A DNA stretch of 64,000 bases from Planotetraspora silvatica (GTDB lineage: Bacteria > Actinomycetota > Actinomycetes > Streptosporangiales > Streptosporangiaceae), in NCBI RefSeq assembly GCF_016863315.1, contig NZ_BOOQ01000060.1, positions 1-64,000 of the forward strand. The letters run 5' to 3'. Under the pieces are notes generated by a model. The model saw nothing but the letters and a program-made list of their open reading frames with translations. It had not been told where the DNA came from and did no database searches. The position numbers were made by a program, and so were the translations under genes. Below, piece after piece: positions 43,689 through 51,918 of this stretch (within the stretch, counting starts at the first letter, position 1; every line of letters starts with the position of its first letter).

Positions 43689-45392
43689 TTACGCGAGGCG
43701 GTAGCCGACGACGAAGGTGTCGGTCGGGAACGCCGTCTCGCGGAGGGGGATGGTGGTGCGCGGGGCCTCGATGATGGTGATCGAGGAGCCGCTGACCTTC
43801 GAGACGATCACCGTGTGCGCGGGTCGTCCGCTCGAGTCGGGACGGCTGAGGATCAGGTCGCCCGGCTGCAGGTCGGAGACCCGGTGGATGGTGTAGGCGA
43901 AGATGGACGGCCGGTGGTTGTACAGGTCGTAGGTCGTCACGGGACCGATGTCGACGCTGGTTCCCTGGTAGAAGGCCCAGCGCATGAGCCCGGAGCAGTC
44001 GAAGCCGATCCGCAGCGACGCGGCGCAGTGGCCCGGCGTGTCGTATCCGTTGATCCCGTCACAGAAGCCGCGGGTCGGGCCCGGGTGGGCGCCGTGGCCG
44101 CCGCCCCACGCGTACAACGGGTGGTTGGTGATCTCGGCGCGGGCGGCCGCGATCGCCGCGTTGACCTTCTCCTGATGGGTGGAGGACGGCGGAGCCGGCG
44201 AACCGGGGTCCCAGCCGGACGGGTCGCCGCCGGCGGGCGGAGGCGTGTTGTCGCAACGCGGCAGGCCGGCGACGAAGCCGTCCGTCCCCGTCTTGACGTA
44301 GTAGTCGACGACCCAGAGGCCGTCGGTGGTCTTGTCCCAGATGGCCGAGCCGCCGTAGGTGAACTCACCGTACGCCTGGCAGGTGATCGTCACCGTGCTG
44401 CCCGACGGGTACTTGTCCGGGTAGGCGTGGTTGCTGAGGCTCTTGGCCGTCCGGCCGTCCAGAGTGGCCGTCACCACGTAGGAGTGGCCGCCCGTGGAAC
44501 CGCCGCCGCCCGACGTGCAGCGGGGGAGCTTGCTGGAGAAGCCGGTGGAGCCCGTGCTCACGTAGAAGTCGGGGATCCACAGGCCCTCGTAGGTGAGGTC
44601 CCAGATCGTGCTGCCGTAGGCGGACGGGCCGCTGTCCTGGCAGGTGATCTCGACGTACTGGCCGTCGAAGTAGCGGTTGGGGTAGGCGTGGTTGTCGACG
44701 TCCTTGACCGTGCGGCCGTCCAGGGTCGCGGTGACCGGGAACGAGTGCGGGCCGGTGCCGGGCGGGTCGGTCTCGTCGCCGCTGCAGCGCGGAAGCTGCG
44801 GGGTGGGGCCGCTGTAGCCGGTCTTGACGTAGAAGTCGGGGACCCACAGGTTGTCGTCGGTGTAGTCCCACAGGTTGCTGCCGTACGCGTCGGGCCCCGT
44901 GGTCTGGCAGGTGATCCAGACGACGCTGCCGCTCGGGTACTTGTCCACGTACGCGTGGTTGTTGACGTCACGCTCGGTGCGTCCGTCGAGGGTGGCCGAG
45001 ACGGTGTACGGCCGGCCGGAACCGCTGCCCGGAGCGCCGCCGTTGACGCAGCGGGGCACCTCGTCGGTGAAGCCGGAGTGCCCGGTCTTCACGTAGAAGT
45101 CGGTGACCCAGAGGTTGTCGGACGTGCGGTCCCAGACGGTGCTGCCGTAGGCGTCCGGCCCGCTGTCCTGGCAGACGACCGTGATGGTGCTGCCGTTGGG
45201 GTACTTGTTCGGGTACGCGTGGTTGTTCAGGTCCTTGGCCGTGCGCCCGTCCAGGGTCGCGGTGACCGTGTAGGAGTGCGACCCGACGGCGGCCTCGGCC
45301 GCGCCGGGCGCCACGAACAGCGCGACGAACATCGCCGCCGCGCCGACCAGCGGCGCGCATAACTTGCGCAGCCGCGAAGGTCCAGGCTTCAA
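43689..45392 (-). CDS. Secreted four-repeat NlpC/P60-type peptidoglycan hydrolase
   Basis: A 567-residue exported protein. The signal peptide ends near GAAEA (residue 34). Four repeats of about 77 residues follow (39-115, 128-203, 217-292, 303-380), each with TATLDGRT, NHAYP, a Cys, YGSxxWD and DFYVKTG, and ending in PRC. A C-terminal NlpC/P60-like domain has C466 (GFDCSGLM) and H526 (AHTVIVSK). Repeats likely bind wall polymer. The start is taken as TTG 45392 because AAAGGA sits six bases upstream; GTG 45407 is the alternative. The Shine-Dalgarno can pair with the start region. Confidence 0.85.
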   Translation of the reverse strand: MKPGPSRLRKLCAPLVGAAAMFVALFVAPGAAEAAVGSHSYTVTATLDGRTAKDLNNHAYPNKYPNGSTITVVCQDSGPDAYGSTVWDRTSDNLWVTDFYVKTGHSGFTDEVPRCVNGGAPGSGSGRPYTVSATLDGRTERDVNNHAYVDKYPSGSVVWITCQTTGPDAYGSNLWDYTDDNLWVPDFYVKTGYSGPTPQLPRCSGDETDPPGTGPHSFPVTATLDGRTVKDVDNHAYPNRYFDGQYVEITCQDSGPSAYGSTIWDLTYEGLWIPDFYVSTGSTGFSSKLPRCTSGGGGSTGGHSYVVTATLDGRTAKSLSNHAYPDKYPSGSTVTITCQAYGEFTYGGSAIWDKTTDGLWVVDYYVKTGTDGFVAGLPRCDNTPPPAGGDPSGWDPGSPAPPSSTHQEKVNAAIAAARAEITNHPLYAWGGGHGAHPGPTRGFCDGINGYDTPGHCAASLRIGFDCSGLMRWAFYQGTSVDIGPVTTYDLYNHRPSIFAYTIHRVSDLQPGDLILSRPDSSGRPAHTVIVSKVSGSSITIIEAPRTTIPLRETAFPTDTFVVGYRLA

Positions 45393-45404
45393 AGGGGGTC
45401 CTTT
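45391..45404 (-). promoter_or_regulatory. Small hairpin pairing Shine-Dalgarno with TTG start (NlpC gene)
   Basis: AAAGG of the ribosome-binding site is complementary to CCTTT that includes the first base of the TTG start, with a four-base loop. The same arrangement precedes the next gene upstream (45932-45946). It may restrain translation. Confidence 0.5.
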
Positions 45405-45513
45405 CACAAGAGCGGCGTCAGCCGCGGAGAACGTCGCCCGGTTGGGAGCGGGCGTGCTCGTGGGAGGCGCCGGCGGCCGTCATGGGGAACCGCCCGGGCA
45501 CCGGAGTGCCTCG

Positions 45514-45933
45514 TCAGCAGCGCTCGCTCGTCTTGGCGCTCGCCCCGTCGGGGATCCAGCCGATGGCCTGCGTGCACACCGACAGGGTGTTGGTGCCGAG
45601 CGACCAGACCTCGGTCGTGTGGGTCCTGCACTGGGTGCCGTTCAGGGTGCTGTTTCCGGGCGTGCCGACGGCGACGCACGCGTCCCACGTGCTGTGCGTG
45701 CTCCGGTAGCCCTCCCACACGTAGAGGTAGGCCCAGTTCTTCCCGCACCCCTTGAACTGCTTCACCGACGCGAAGGTCGTGCCGCCCGAGGTGATGTACG
45801 CGGTCGAACCGATCTGCGTGGTCCCGCTGCATCCCGGAGCCGATTCCGCGTGGGCGGTCCCCGAGATTCCGGCGACCGCCGGAGCGCACAGCAGCGCGAT
45901 GATCGCGCCCTTCGCGAAACGTCCTGCCTTCAA
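45514..45933 (-). CDS. Secreted six-cysteine protein of unknown function
   Basis: A 139-residue protein from a TTG start at 45933. The signal peptide ends after GTAHA (residue 29). The mature 110-residue domain has six cysteines (C35, 63, 86, 102, 120 and the C-terminal C139), likely three disulfides, and an aromatic-rich centre (KNWAYLYVWEGYR). I do not recognise the family with certainty; it recalls small DUF2690-like actinomycete exported proteins. The start context (GAAAGG-N7-TTGAAG) mirrors that of the next gene, suggesting common control. An in-frame ATG at 45984 would spoil the signal peptide. Confidence 0.7.
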   Translation of the reverse strand: MKAGRFAKGAIIALLCAPAVAGISGTAHAESAPGCSGTTQIGSTAYITSGGTTFASVKQFKGCGKNWAYLYVWEGYRSTHSTWDACVAVGTPGNSTLNGTQCRTHTTEVWSLGTNTLSVCTQAIGWIPDGASAKTSERC

Positions 45934-45946
45934 AGGTGCCGCCTTT
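45932..45946 (-). promoter_or_regulatory. Small hairpin pairing Shine-Dalgarno with TTG start (six-Cys gene)
   Basis: AAAGG (on the transcript) pairs with CCTTT next to the TTG start with a five-base loop, as in the neighbouring NlpC gene. Confidence 0.5.
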
Positions 45947-45955
45947 CTGGCGATG

Positions 45956-45995
45956 GACTCCCCGGCCGCTTGTCGGCCGGTCAAGGGTCGGAGTC
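45956..45995 (-). promoter_or_regulatory. Compound hairpin in the leader of the six-Cys gene
   Basis: The outer stem GACTCC/GGAGTC encloses an inner perfect CCGGCCG/CGGCCGG stem with a five-base loop, 23 bp upstream of the start codon. This is a structured 5' leader; ligand or attenuation is unknown. Confidence 0.45.
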
Positions 45996-46061
45996 ATCAT
46001 GGGCGGCGATCTTCGTTGTCAGGTACCGCGTCTTACAGGTTCTGACATGCTCTGACACCCG

Positions 46062-47294
46062 TCATTGCGCGACGTTGACGACGAAGTAGACCGGGCGCGA
46101 GCCGGGGAGGAACGGCCGGTCCTCCCCGTCGACCATCTTCCAGCCGACCCAGCAGGAGCCGGGAGTGTCGGGGGCCATGACCGTCACGCTGATGCGCACG
46201 TGCGTGCCCGGCTTCGTGTCCGGGATCGGAACCTTGCTCGGCGTGGAGCACGTCCCGTTGTCGGCGGGCAGCGCGACGCGCTCAAGGAAGCGGCCGTGCC
46301 ACGGGACGGTCCCGATATTGGCGATCTCCCAGGTCTTCGTGAACTGCTGTCCGGGCTCCACGACGGTGCCGTCGGGAATCGTGACGTCGGCAACGAACAG
46401 GCTCTGGTCGCCCTTTATCCGGGGAACCGTCAACTCCGGTGTCGCGGTCGCCGGTGTCGCCGGTGCCGTCGTCGGTTGCGGACTCGATTTGGCGCGAATC
46501 GGTGTCCTCTGGCCGTGCCACGGCTGCAGATAGGCCACGGTGCCGGCGGCGGCCACCGCCGTGCATCCCGCCAGGATCAGCGCCGCGCGCCGGTGCCGCC
46601 TTCGCGTGGGGACCGGATCGGCCGCTGTCGTCGCGGTCGCGGTCGCGGTCTCGGCCGGCGGTGCGCCGGATCCCGGTTCGCCGACGGGGACTGCGGGGGT
46701 GCCCGCCACGAGGCCCGGGGCGGCTTCTCGGGTGCCGGCCTGCGGCACGTCCGAGCCCCCGTGGCCGTGCGGTCCCGCGGCGCCCCCGTGGCCGTGCGGT
46801 CCCGCGGCGCCCCCATGGCCGTGCGGTCCTGCGGCGCCTCTGTGGCCGTGCGGCCCGTCCGCCGGAACCTCCGGATCGCCTCCGTGGCCGTGCGGCTCGT
46901 CAGAAAGGTCGTCGCTCTCGCCCGGGGGGTCCGGCGTGCTCTCCGGCTTGTGCGAGGGCGTCTCCGGCCCGTCGGCCGCCGTCCGCGGCTCGGACGCGGC
47001 CGTTTCGGGTGTGCGTGGCTCGGGCGTGGCCGTCTCAGGCTCGCCCAGTGCCTCGCGCCACCGCGTCCGCCAGTCGTCGACGTCTCCTCCGCACGCCTCG
47101 ACGAACGCCTCCGTGGTCAGCCAGCTGGGGAAACGCGTCCCCTTTGCCGCCTCGTGCAGCGTCGCGTGGCTGACGGTGTGCGACTTGGCGGCCATCACCC
47201 GGAATGACGGATTCCCCGCCTCCGCACGCAGCCCCCGCAGCTCCTTGGCGAAGCGTTCCTGACGTTCCCGCTTGCCTGACACCGCATCATGCAC
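46062..47294 (-). CDS. HTH-linker-TM-NBR1/Ig-like membrane protein
   Basis: A 410-residue protein. Residues about 8-85 form an XRE-like HTH variant (FAKELRGLRAEAGNPSFRVMA, HATLHEAAKGTRFPSW). A Pro/Glu/Thr linker follows, with five PHGHGG-type units at about 134-180, then one membrane helix (237-256) and an extracytoplasmic NBR1-type Ig-like domain (about 295-408: GTVVEPGQQFTKTWEIANIGTVPW). HTH-TM-NBR1 proteins are found in actinomycetes; their role is unknown, perhaps transmembrane sensing. GGAGG supports GTG 47294. It is upstream of, and may be co-transcribed with, the two secreted proteins. Confidence 0.8.
   Translation of the reverse strand: MHDAVSGKRERQERFAKELRGLRAEAGNPSFRVMAAKSHTVSHATLHEAAKGTRFPSWLTTEAFVEACGGDVDDWRTRWREALGEPETATPEPRTPETAASEPRTAADGPETPSHKPESTPDPPGESDDLSDEPHGHGGDPEVPADGPHGHRGAAGPHGHGGAAGPHGHGGAAGPHGHGGSDVPQAGTREAAPGLVAGTPAVPVGEPGSGAPPAETATATATTAADPVPTRRRHRRAALILAGCTAVAAAGTVAYLQPWHGQRTPIRAKSSPQPTTAPATPATATPELTVPRIKGDQSLFVADVTIPDGTVVEPGQQFTKTWEIANIGTVPWHGRFLERVALPADNGTCSTPSKVPIPDTKPGTHVRISVTVMAPDTPGSCWVGWKMVDGEDRPFLPGSRPVYFVVNVAQ
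46755..46900. repeat. Short tandem repeats encoding PHGHGG units
   Basis: Near-identical 27-bp units with core GTGGCCGTGCGGTCCCGC repeat within the linker of the HTH-NBR1 gene, with two more diverged copies beside them. Unit number is likely variable between strains. Confidence 0.7.
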
Positions 47295-47654
47295 AGCGGC
47301 CTCCGTCCTGGCTGTCCGATCACAAGTGTTCCGCGACCGCCGAGAATCTAGCCCCTGCCTTTTAAGCGATCAAACCGGCTTGAAAGGGCCGTGTCAGAGG
47401 TCGTGTCGATCATGCCGGACGCGTCCGCCGGGCCGTACACCGGGGCCGATTCCGCCAGCGGCGTAAGGCTCATCCGATCGAGCGGCCGTCCGTGTCCGGC
47501 GCTTCTGTGAGCCGATCGCCACCCACCGATGCCGGCACGGCCGGGCGGTCTTCCTGACTTGTCTGTCAGGCCGCCGGGTGTTCACCGGAGGCGCCATGAA
47601 GCGACTCGGCGGCGGCACGGGATGATGCGGCGGCGGGGCCCCTATCGTTGACGC
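47295..47654. other. Intergenic region before valS
   Basis: This 360-bp gap separates the divergent NBR1 gene and valS. It holds a hairpin at 47544-47575, and a TATCGT -10-like box six bases before the valS ATG. I looked for a T-box leader and did not find one. No gene is seen. Confidence 0.45.
47544..47575 (+). promoter_or_regulatory. Terminator-like hairpin upstream of valS
   Basis: CCTGAC-N6-GTCAGG extended by GGCGG/CCGCC with a four-base bulge, about 80 bp before the valS start. It could be an attenuator or the end of an upstream transcript. Confidence 0.3.
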
Positions 47655-50168
47655 ATGACCGAACAGCGACGGCTCCACGCCTCCATGCCCGAGAAACCGA
47701 CTCTCGACGGCCTGGAGTCGGTATGGGTAGCCCGCTGGGAGGCCGAGGGGACCTACCGGTTCGACCGGTCGAAGCCGCGCGGACAGGTCTACTCGATCGA
47801 CACCCCGCCGCCCACCGTTTCCGGCTCGCTGCACGTGGGCCATGTGTTCTCCTTCACCCATACCGACCTCATGGCCCGCTACCAGCGGATGAACGGCAAG
47901 TCGGTCTTCTATCCGATCGGGTGGGACGACAACGGCCTGCCCACCGAGCGCCGCGTCCAGAACGTCTACGGCGTGCGGTGCGACCCGTCACTTCTCTACG
48001 ACCCGGACTTCGTGCCGCCGGAGAAGCCCGGCAAGCGCGACGTGTCGATCTCGCGGCGCAACTTCGTGGAGCTCTGCCACAAGCTGACCGCCATCGACGA
48101 GCAGGCGTTCGAGGCGGTGTGGCGGCGGGTCGGCCTGTCGGTCGACTGGTCGCTGCTCTACACGACGATCAGCGACGAGGCGCGCGCCGTCTCGCAGCGG
48201 GCCTTCCTGCGGAACCTGGGCCGGGGCGAGGCCTACCTGGCCGAAGCTCCCACGTTGTGGGACGTGACGTTCCGTACGGCCGTCGCCCAGGCCGAGCTGG
48301 AGGACAGGGAATGGCCGGGCGCCTTCCACCGTGTTTCCTTCCGCGGAGACCGGGGGCCCGTCTGGATCGAGACGACGCGACCCGAGCTGATCCCCGCCTG
48401 TGTGGCGCTGGTCGCGCATCCCGACGACGAGCGCTACCGGCCGCTGTTCGGCACGAGCGTGCGCACCCCGTTGTTCGACGTGGAGGTGCCGGTCCTCGCC
48501 CATCGCCTGGCCGAGCGGGACAAGGGCTCGGGCATCGCGATGATCTGCACGTTCGGTGACGTCACCGACGTCACCTGGTGGCGGGAGCTCGGGCTGCCGA
48601 CCCGTCCGGTCATCGGCTGGGACGGCAGGCTGCTCGCGGACCCGTCCGCGGGCGTGGCGGCCGAGCCGTACAAGGAACTGGCGGGAAAGACCGTGCACAG
48701 CGCGCGCGAGCGGATCGTGGAGCTGCTGCGCGAGTCCGGCGACCTCGACGGCGAGCCGCGGCCGGTGTCCCGCCCGGTCAAGTTCTACGAGCGCGGAGAC
48801 AAGCCGCTGGAGATCGTGACCACCCGGCAGTGGTACATCCGCAACGGCGGGCGTGACGCGGGCCTGCGGGAACGGATGCTGGACCGGGGGCGCGAGCTCT
48901 CCTGGCATCCGCGGCACATGCGCGTGCGCTACGAGAACTGGGTCGAAGGGCTCGCGGGAGACTGGCTGATCTCCCGGCAGCGGTTCTTCGGTGTGCCCTT
49001 CCCGGTGTGGTACCGGCTCGACGACGCCGGAGAGCCGGTGTACGACGAGCCGATCACACCCCCGGAGGACGCGTTGCCGGTGGATCCCACCTCCGACGTG
49101 CCGCCCGGGTACACGGAGGACCGGCGAGGAGTGCCCGGCGGGTTCATGGCCGACCCCGACGTGATGGACACCTGGGCCACCTCGTCGCTGACACCGCAGA
49201 TCGCGGGCCGCTGGGAGACCGACGGGGATCTGTTCGGACGGGTCTTCCCCCCCGACCTGCGCCCGCAGTCGCACGAGATCATCCGGACGTGGCTCTTCGC
49301 GACGGTGGTCAGATCGGACCTGGAGTTCGGCGGCCTGCCCTGGAGCGACGTCGCGATCTCCGGGTGGATCCTCGACCCCGATCGCAAGAAGATGTCGAAA
49401 TCCAAGGGCAACGTCGTCACCCCGATGGACCTGCTGGAGCAGCACGGTTCGGACGCGGTGCGCTACTGGGCGGCCAACGGCCGTTACGGCGTGGACACCG
49501 CCTTCGACGCCGGGCAGCTCAAGATCGGCAGGCGGCTGGCGATCAAGATCCTGAACGCGTCGAGGTTCGTGCTCGGGCTGGGCGACGGCGACGGGGAGAT
49601 CACGGAGCCGGTCGACCTTTCCATGCTGGCGCAACTGGCGGATGTCGTGCGCGAGGCGACGGACGCCTTCGAGGCCTACGACCACACCCGGGCGATCGAG
49701 GTGGTCGAGCGCTTCTTCTGGATGTTCTGCGACGACTATCTGGAACTGGTGAAGGGACGGGCCTACGGCGGAGCCGACGCCCCGGCGGCGTCCGCCCGCG
49801 CGGCCCTGCGGCAGGCGCTCGACACGTTGTTGCGGTTGTTCGCCCCGTTCATGCCGTTCGTCACCGAGGAAGTCTGGTCATGGTGGCGTGAGGGCTCCGT
49901 CCACCGCGCCCCGTGGCCGGCGCCGGAGCGCGGCGCGGGCGACCCCGCCGTGTTGTCGGCGGCGGGGGAGGTGCTCAGGCACGTGCGCAAGGCGAAGTCC
50001 GAGGCGAAGGTGTCGATGCGCGCCGAGGTCTCCGGTGTGACCGTCAGTGGGCGTGGGGCCGACCTCGTCCGCCTGGGCGAGCAGGATGTGCGCGCCGCCG
50101 GCAACATCGGGGATCTCGTCCTCGCCGAGAATGGCGGAGACCTCGCGGTAGAGGTCGTCCTGGCCTGA
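47655..50168 (+). CDS. valS: Valyl-tRNA synthetase (compact type)
   Basis: An 837-residue class I aminoacyl-tRNA synthetase charging tRNA-Val. The HIGH-type motif is HVGH at 60-63 (PPPTVSGSLHVGH) and KMSKS is at 579-583. The editing domain (IETTRPELIPACVALVAHPDDERY) and anticodon-binding domain are present. VQNVYGVRCDPSL and the short C-terminus lacking the long coiled-coil arm place it in the shorter ValS lineage, distinct from the roughly 870-residue form typical of actinomycetes. Start is probably leaderless. Whether this is the sole valS in the genome cannot be judged. Confidence 0.94.
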   Translation: MTEQRRLHASMPEKPTLDGLESVWVARWEAEGTYRFDRSKPRGQVYSIDTPPPTVSGSLHVGHVFSFTHTDLMARYQRMNGKSVFYPIGWDDNGLPTERRVQNVYGVRCDPSLLYDPDFVPPEKPGKRDVSISRRNFVELCHKLTAIDEQAFEAVWRRVGLSVDWSLLYTTISDEARAVSQRAFLRNLGRGEAYLAEAPTLWDVTFRTAVAQAELEDREWPGAFHRVSFRGDRGPVWIETTRPELIPACVALVAHPDDERYRPLFGTSVRTPLFDVEVPVLAHRLAERDKGSGIAMICTFGDVTDVTWWRELGLPTRPVIGWDGRLLADPSAGVAAEPYKELAGKTVHSARERIVELLRESGDLDGEPRPVSRPVKFYERGDKPLEIVTTRQWYIRNGGRDAGLRERMLDRGRELSWHPRHMRVRYENWVEGLAGDWLISRQRFFGVPFPVWYRLDDAGEPVYDEPITPPEDALPVDPTSDVPPGYTEDRRGVPGGFMADPDVMDTWATSSLTPQIAGRWETDGDLFGRVFPPDLRPQSHEIIRTWLFATVVRSDLEFGGLPWSDVAISGWILDPDRKKMSKSKGNVVTPMDLLEQHGSDAVRYWAANGRYGVDTAFDAGQLKIGRRLAIKILNASRFVLGLGDGDGEITEPVDLSMLAQLADVVREATDAFEAYDHTRAIEVVERFFWMFCDDYLELVKGRAYGGADAPAASARAALRQALDTLLRLFAPFMPFVTEEVWSWWREGSVHRAPWPAPERGAGDPAVLSAAGEVLRHVRKAKSEAKVSMRAEVSGVTVSGRGADLVRLGEQDVRAAGNIGDLVLAENGGDLAVEVVLA

Positions 50169-50214
50169 GCCGCAGGAGGGCGCCGGTCCGGCGGCTTCCC
50201 GCTCCGATCGAACG

Positions 50215-50248
50215 ACTGAGGGGCCCGGCTCATGCCGGGCCCCTCAGT
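50215..50248. terminator. Bidirectional terminator after valS
   Basis: A 15-bp perfect stem (ACTGAGGGGCCCGGC with GCCGGGCCCCTCAGT) and four-base loop lie 47 bp after the valS stop, facing the convergent MFS gene. Confidence 0.92.
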
Positions 50249-50311
50249 TCGATGCGATGTACGGCCGGGGCCGTACCTATGTCCTGTACGGCCGGGCCGT
50301 ACGGAACCTGG

Positions 50312-51844
50312 TCAGTGCGCCATCACCGGGACCGTCGTCGAGTCCTGCTGGCCGTCCTCGCTCGAGGAGGACACCACGGTGCCGCCCTGGCGCCCGGTGT
50401 TGATGAAGGTGGCCGCGATGATCGCCGACACCAGCAGGATGCCCACCGCCCACCAGATCGCGGTGGCGTAACCGTGCACCGCGGCCTCGTTGGCGAAGCG
50501 GACCTTGCCGAGGATGACCGCCTGGGCACGGTGGGAGGCGACCCAGCTGGTCACCGCGCTCGCGGCGATGGTGTTGAGCAGAGCGGTGCCGATGGCGCCG
50601 CCGACCTGCTGCGAGGTGTTGACCATCGCGGAGGCGACGCCCGAGTCGCGCGGCTGGACGCCGTACGTCGCGAGGCTCATCGCCGGCATGAACGCCGTGC
50701 CCATGCCGAGGCCGAGCAGGATCTGCGCGGGCAGCACCAGGCCGGCGTAGGAGCTGTCGGTCTGCATCTGGGTCAGGATCAGCATGCCGATCGCGGCGGT
50801 CAGGAAGCCCGGCGCCATCAGCAGGCGCGGCGGCACGCGGGTCATGAGGCGTGCGCCGATCTGCGTCGACCCGGTGATCATTCCGGCGATCATCGGCAGG
50901 AAGGCGAAGCCCGTCTGGACGGGGGAGTACCCCTTGACGACCTGCAGGTAGTAGGTCAGGAAGAGGAACAGGCCGAACATCGCGATGATGGCCAGGCCGA
51001 GCGACAGGTAGACGCCGCCGCGGTTGCGGTCGGTCACCACACGCAGCGGCAGGAGCGGAGACCGCACCTTGCCCTCGACCAGCGCGAACGCGGCGAGCAG
51101 CACGACGGCCCCGACGAACAGCCCGATGGTCACGCCCGCGGTCCAGCCGTCGGTCTCGGCGCGGGTGAAGCCGTAGACCAGGGAGACGAGACCGAGGGTC
51201 GCCAGGATGACACCGGGGATGTCCAGGCCGTTGCTGTTGCGGCTGCCCGCCGGCTCGCGGATGACGAGGAACGCGCCGGTGGCGGCGACGGCCGCGAACG
51301 GGATGTTGACGAAGAACGTCCAGCGCCAGTCGAGGTACTCGGTGAGGAAGCCGCCGAGGATCAGACCGAGGGCGCCGCCGCCACCGGCGATGGCACCGTA
51401 GATCCCGAACGCCTTGGCGCGCTCCTTCACCTCGGTGAACGTGACCGCGAGCAGCGAGAGCGCGGCGGGCGCGAGCAACGCGCCGAACGCACCCTGCAGC
51501 GCGCGGGCGCCGAGCAGCATCGCTTCGTTGGCCGCGGCGCCCCCGATGGCCGAGGCGGTGGCGAAACCGATGAGACCGATGGTGAAGGCGCGCTTGCGCC
51601 CCCAGAGGTCGGAGATGCGGCCGCCGAAGAGCAGCAGCCCGCCGAATGCCAGGGCGTAGGCCGTGATGACCCACTGGCGGTTGGTGTCGGAGATGCCGAG
51701 ATCGACCTGGGCGGAGGGCAACGCGATGTTCACGATGGTTCCGTCGAGAACGACCATCAGCTGGGCTATGGCGATGAACGCAAGGGCTTTCCAGCGCCGC
51801 GGGTCCGGCTGGACCTGGGCCGTTTCAGGCATGGAGATACTCAC
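50312..51844 (-). CDS. MFS exporter, DHA2 (EmrB/QacA) type
   Basis: A 510-residue permease with 14 predicted helices. LMVVLDGTIVNIALPSAQ in helix 1, GGRISDLWGRKRAF in loop 2-3 and TEYLDWRWTFFVNIPFA between helices 5 and 6 are DHA2 signatures. Probably exports drugs or a metabolite. GTG 51844 and ATG 51832 are both possible starts. It lies 74 bp after a TetR gene on the same strand, so TetR-exporter operon organisation is likely. Confidence 0.9.
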   Translation of the reverse strand: MSISMPETAQVQPDPRRWKALAFIAIAQLMVVLDGTIVNIALPSAQVDLGISDTNRQWVITAYALAFGGLLLFGGRISDLWGRKRAFTIGLIGFATASAIGGAAANEAMLLGARALQGAFGALLAPAALSLLAVTFTEVKERAKAFGIYGAIAGGGGALGLILGGFLTEYLDWRWTFFVNIPFAAVAATGAFLVIREPAGSRNSNGLDIPGVILATLGLVSLVYGFTRAETDGWTAGVTIGLFVGAVVLLAAFALVEGKVRSPLLPLRVVTDRNRGGVYLSLGLAIIAMFGLFLFLTYYLQVVKGYSPVQTGFAFLPMIAGMITGSTQIGARLMTRVPPRLLMAPGFLTAAIGMLILTQMQTDSSYAGLVLPAQILLGLGMGTAFMPAMSLATYGVQPRDSGVASAMVNTSQQVGGAIGTALLNTIAASAVTSWVASHRAQAVILGKVRFANEAAVHGYATAIWWAVGILLVSAIIAATFINTGRQGGTVVSSSSEDGQQDSTTVPVMAH

Positions 51845-51918
51845 TAACGATGTAAGAAAGGCGAAATTGCAGGTGAACAGCAGATGAGGGATGAAGAGCC
51901 AGAGGGTGGTCGGCGTGG

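Noticed and set aside
42120-45362. A 1080-codon plus-strand open frame across asnB and the NlpC gene
   Set aside because: High GC leaves alternative frames open. It runs sense out of frame through asnB and antisense through the repeat protein and has no family content.
45393-45513. c-di-AMP (ydaO-type) riboswitch upstream of the NlpC/P60 gene
   Set aside because: Wall hydrolases often carry this riboswitch in actinomycetes, but I could not match its conserved core here.
47295-47654. T-box leader upstream of valS
   Set aside because: No T-box core sequence or specifier-loop arrangement was found; only a simple hairpin is present.
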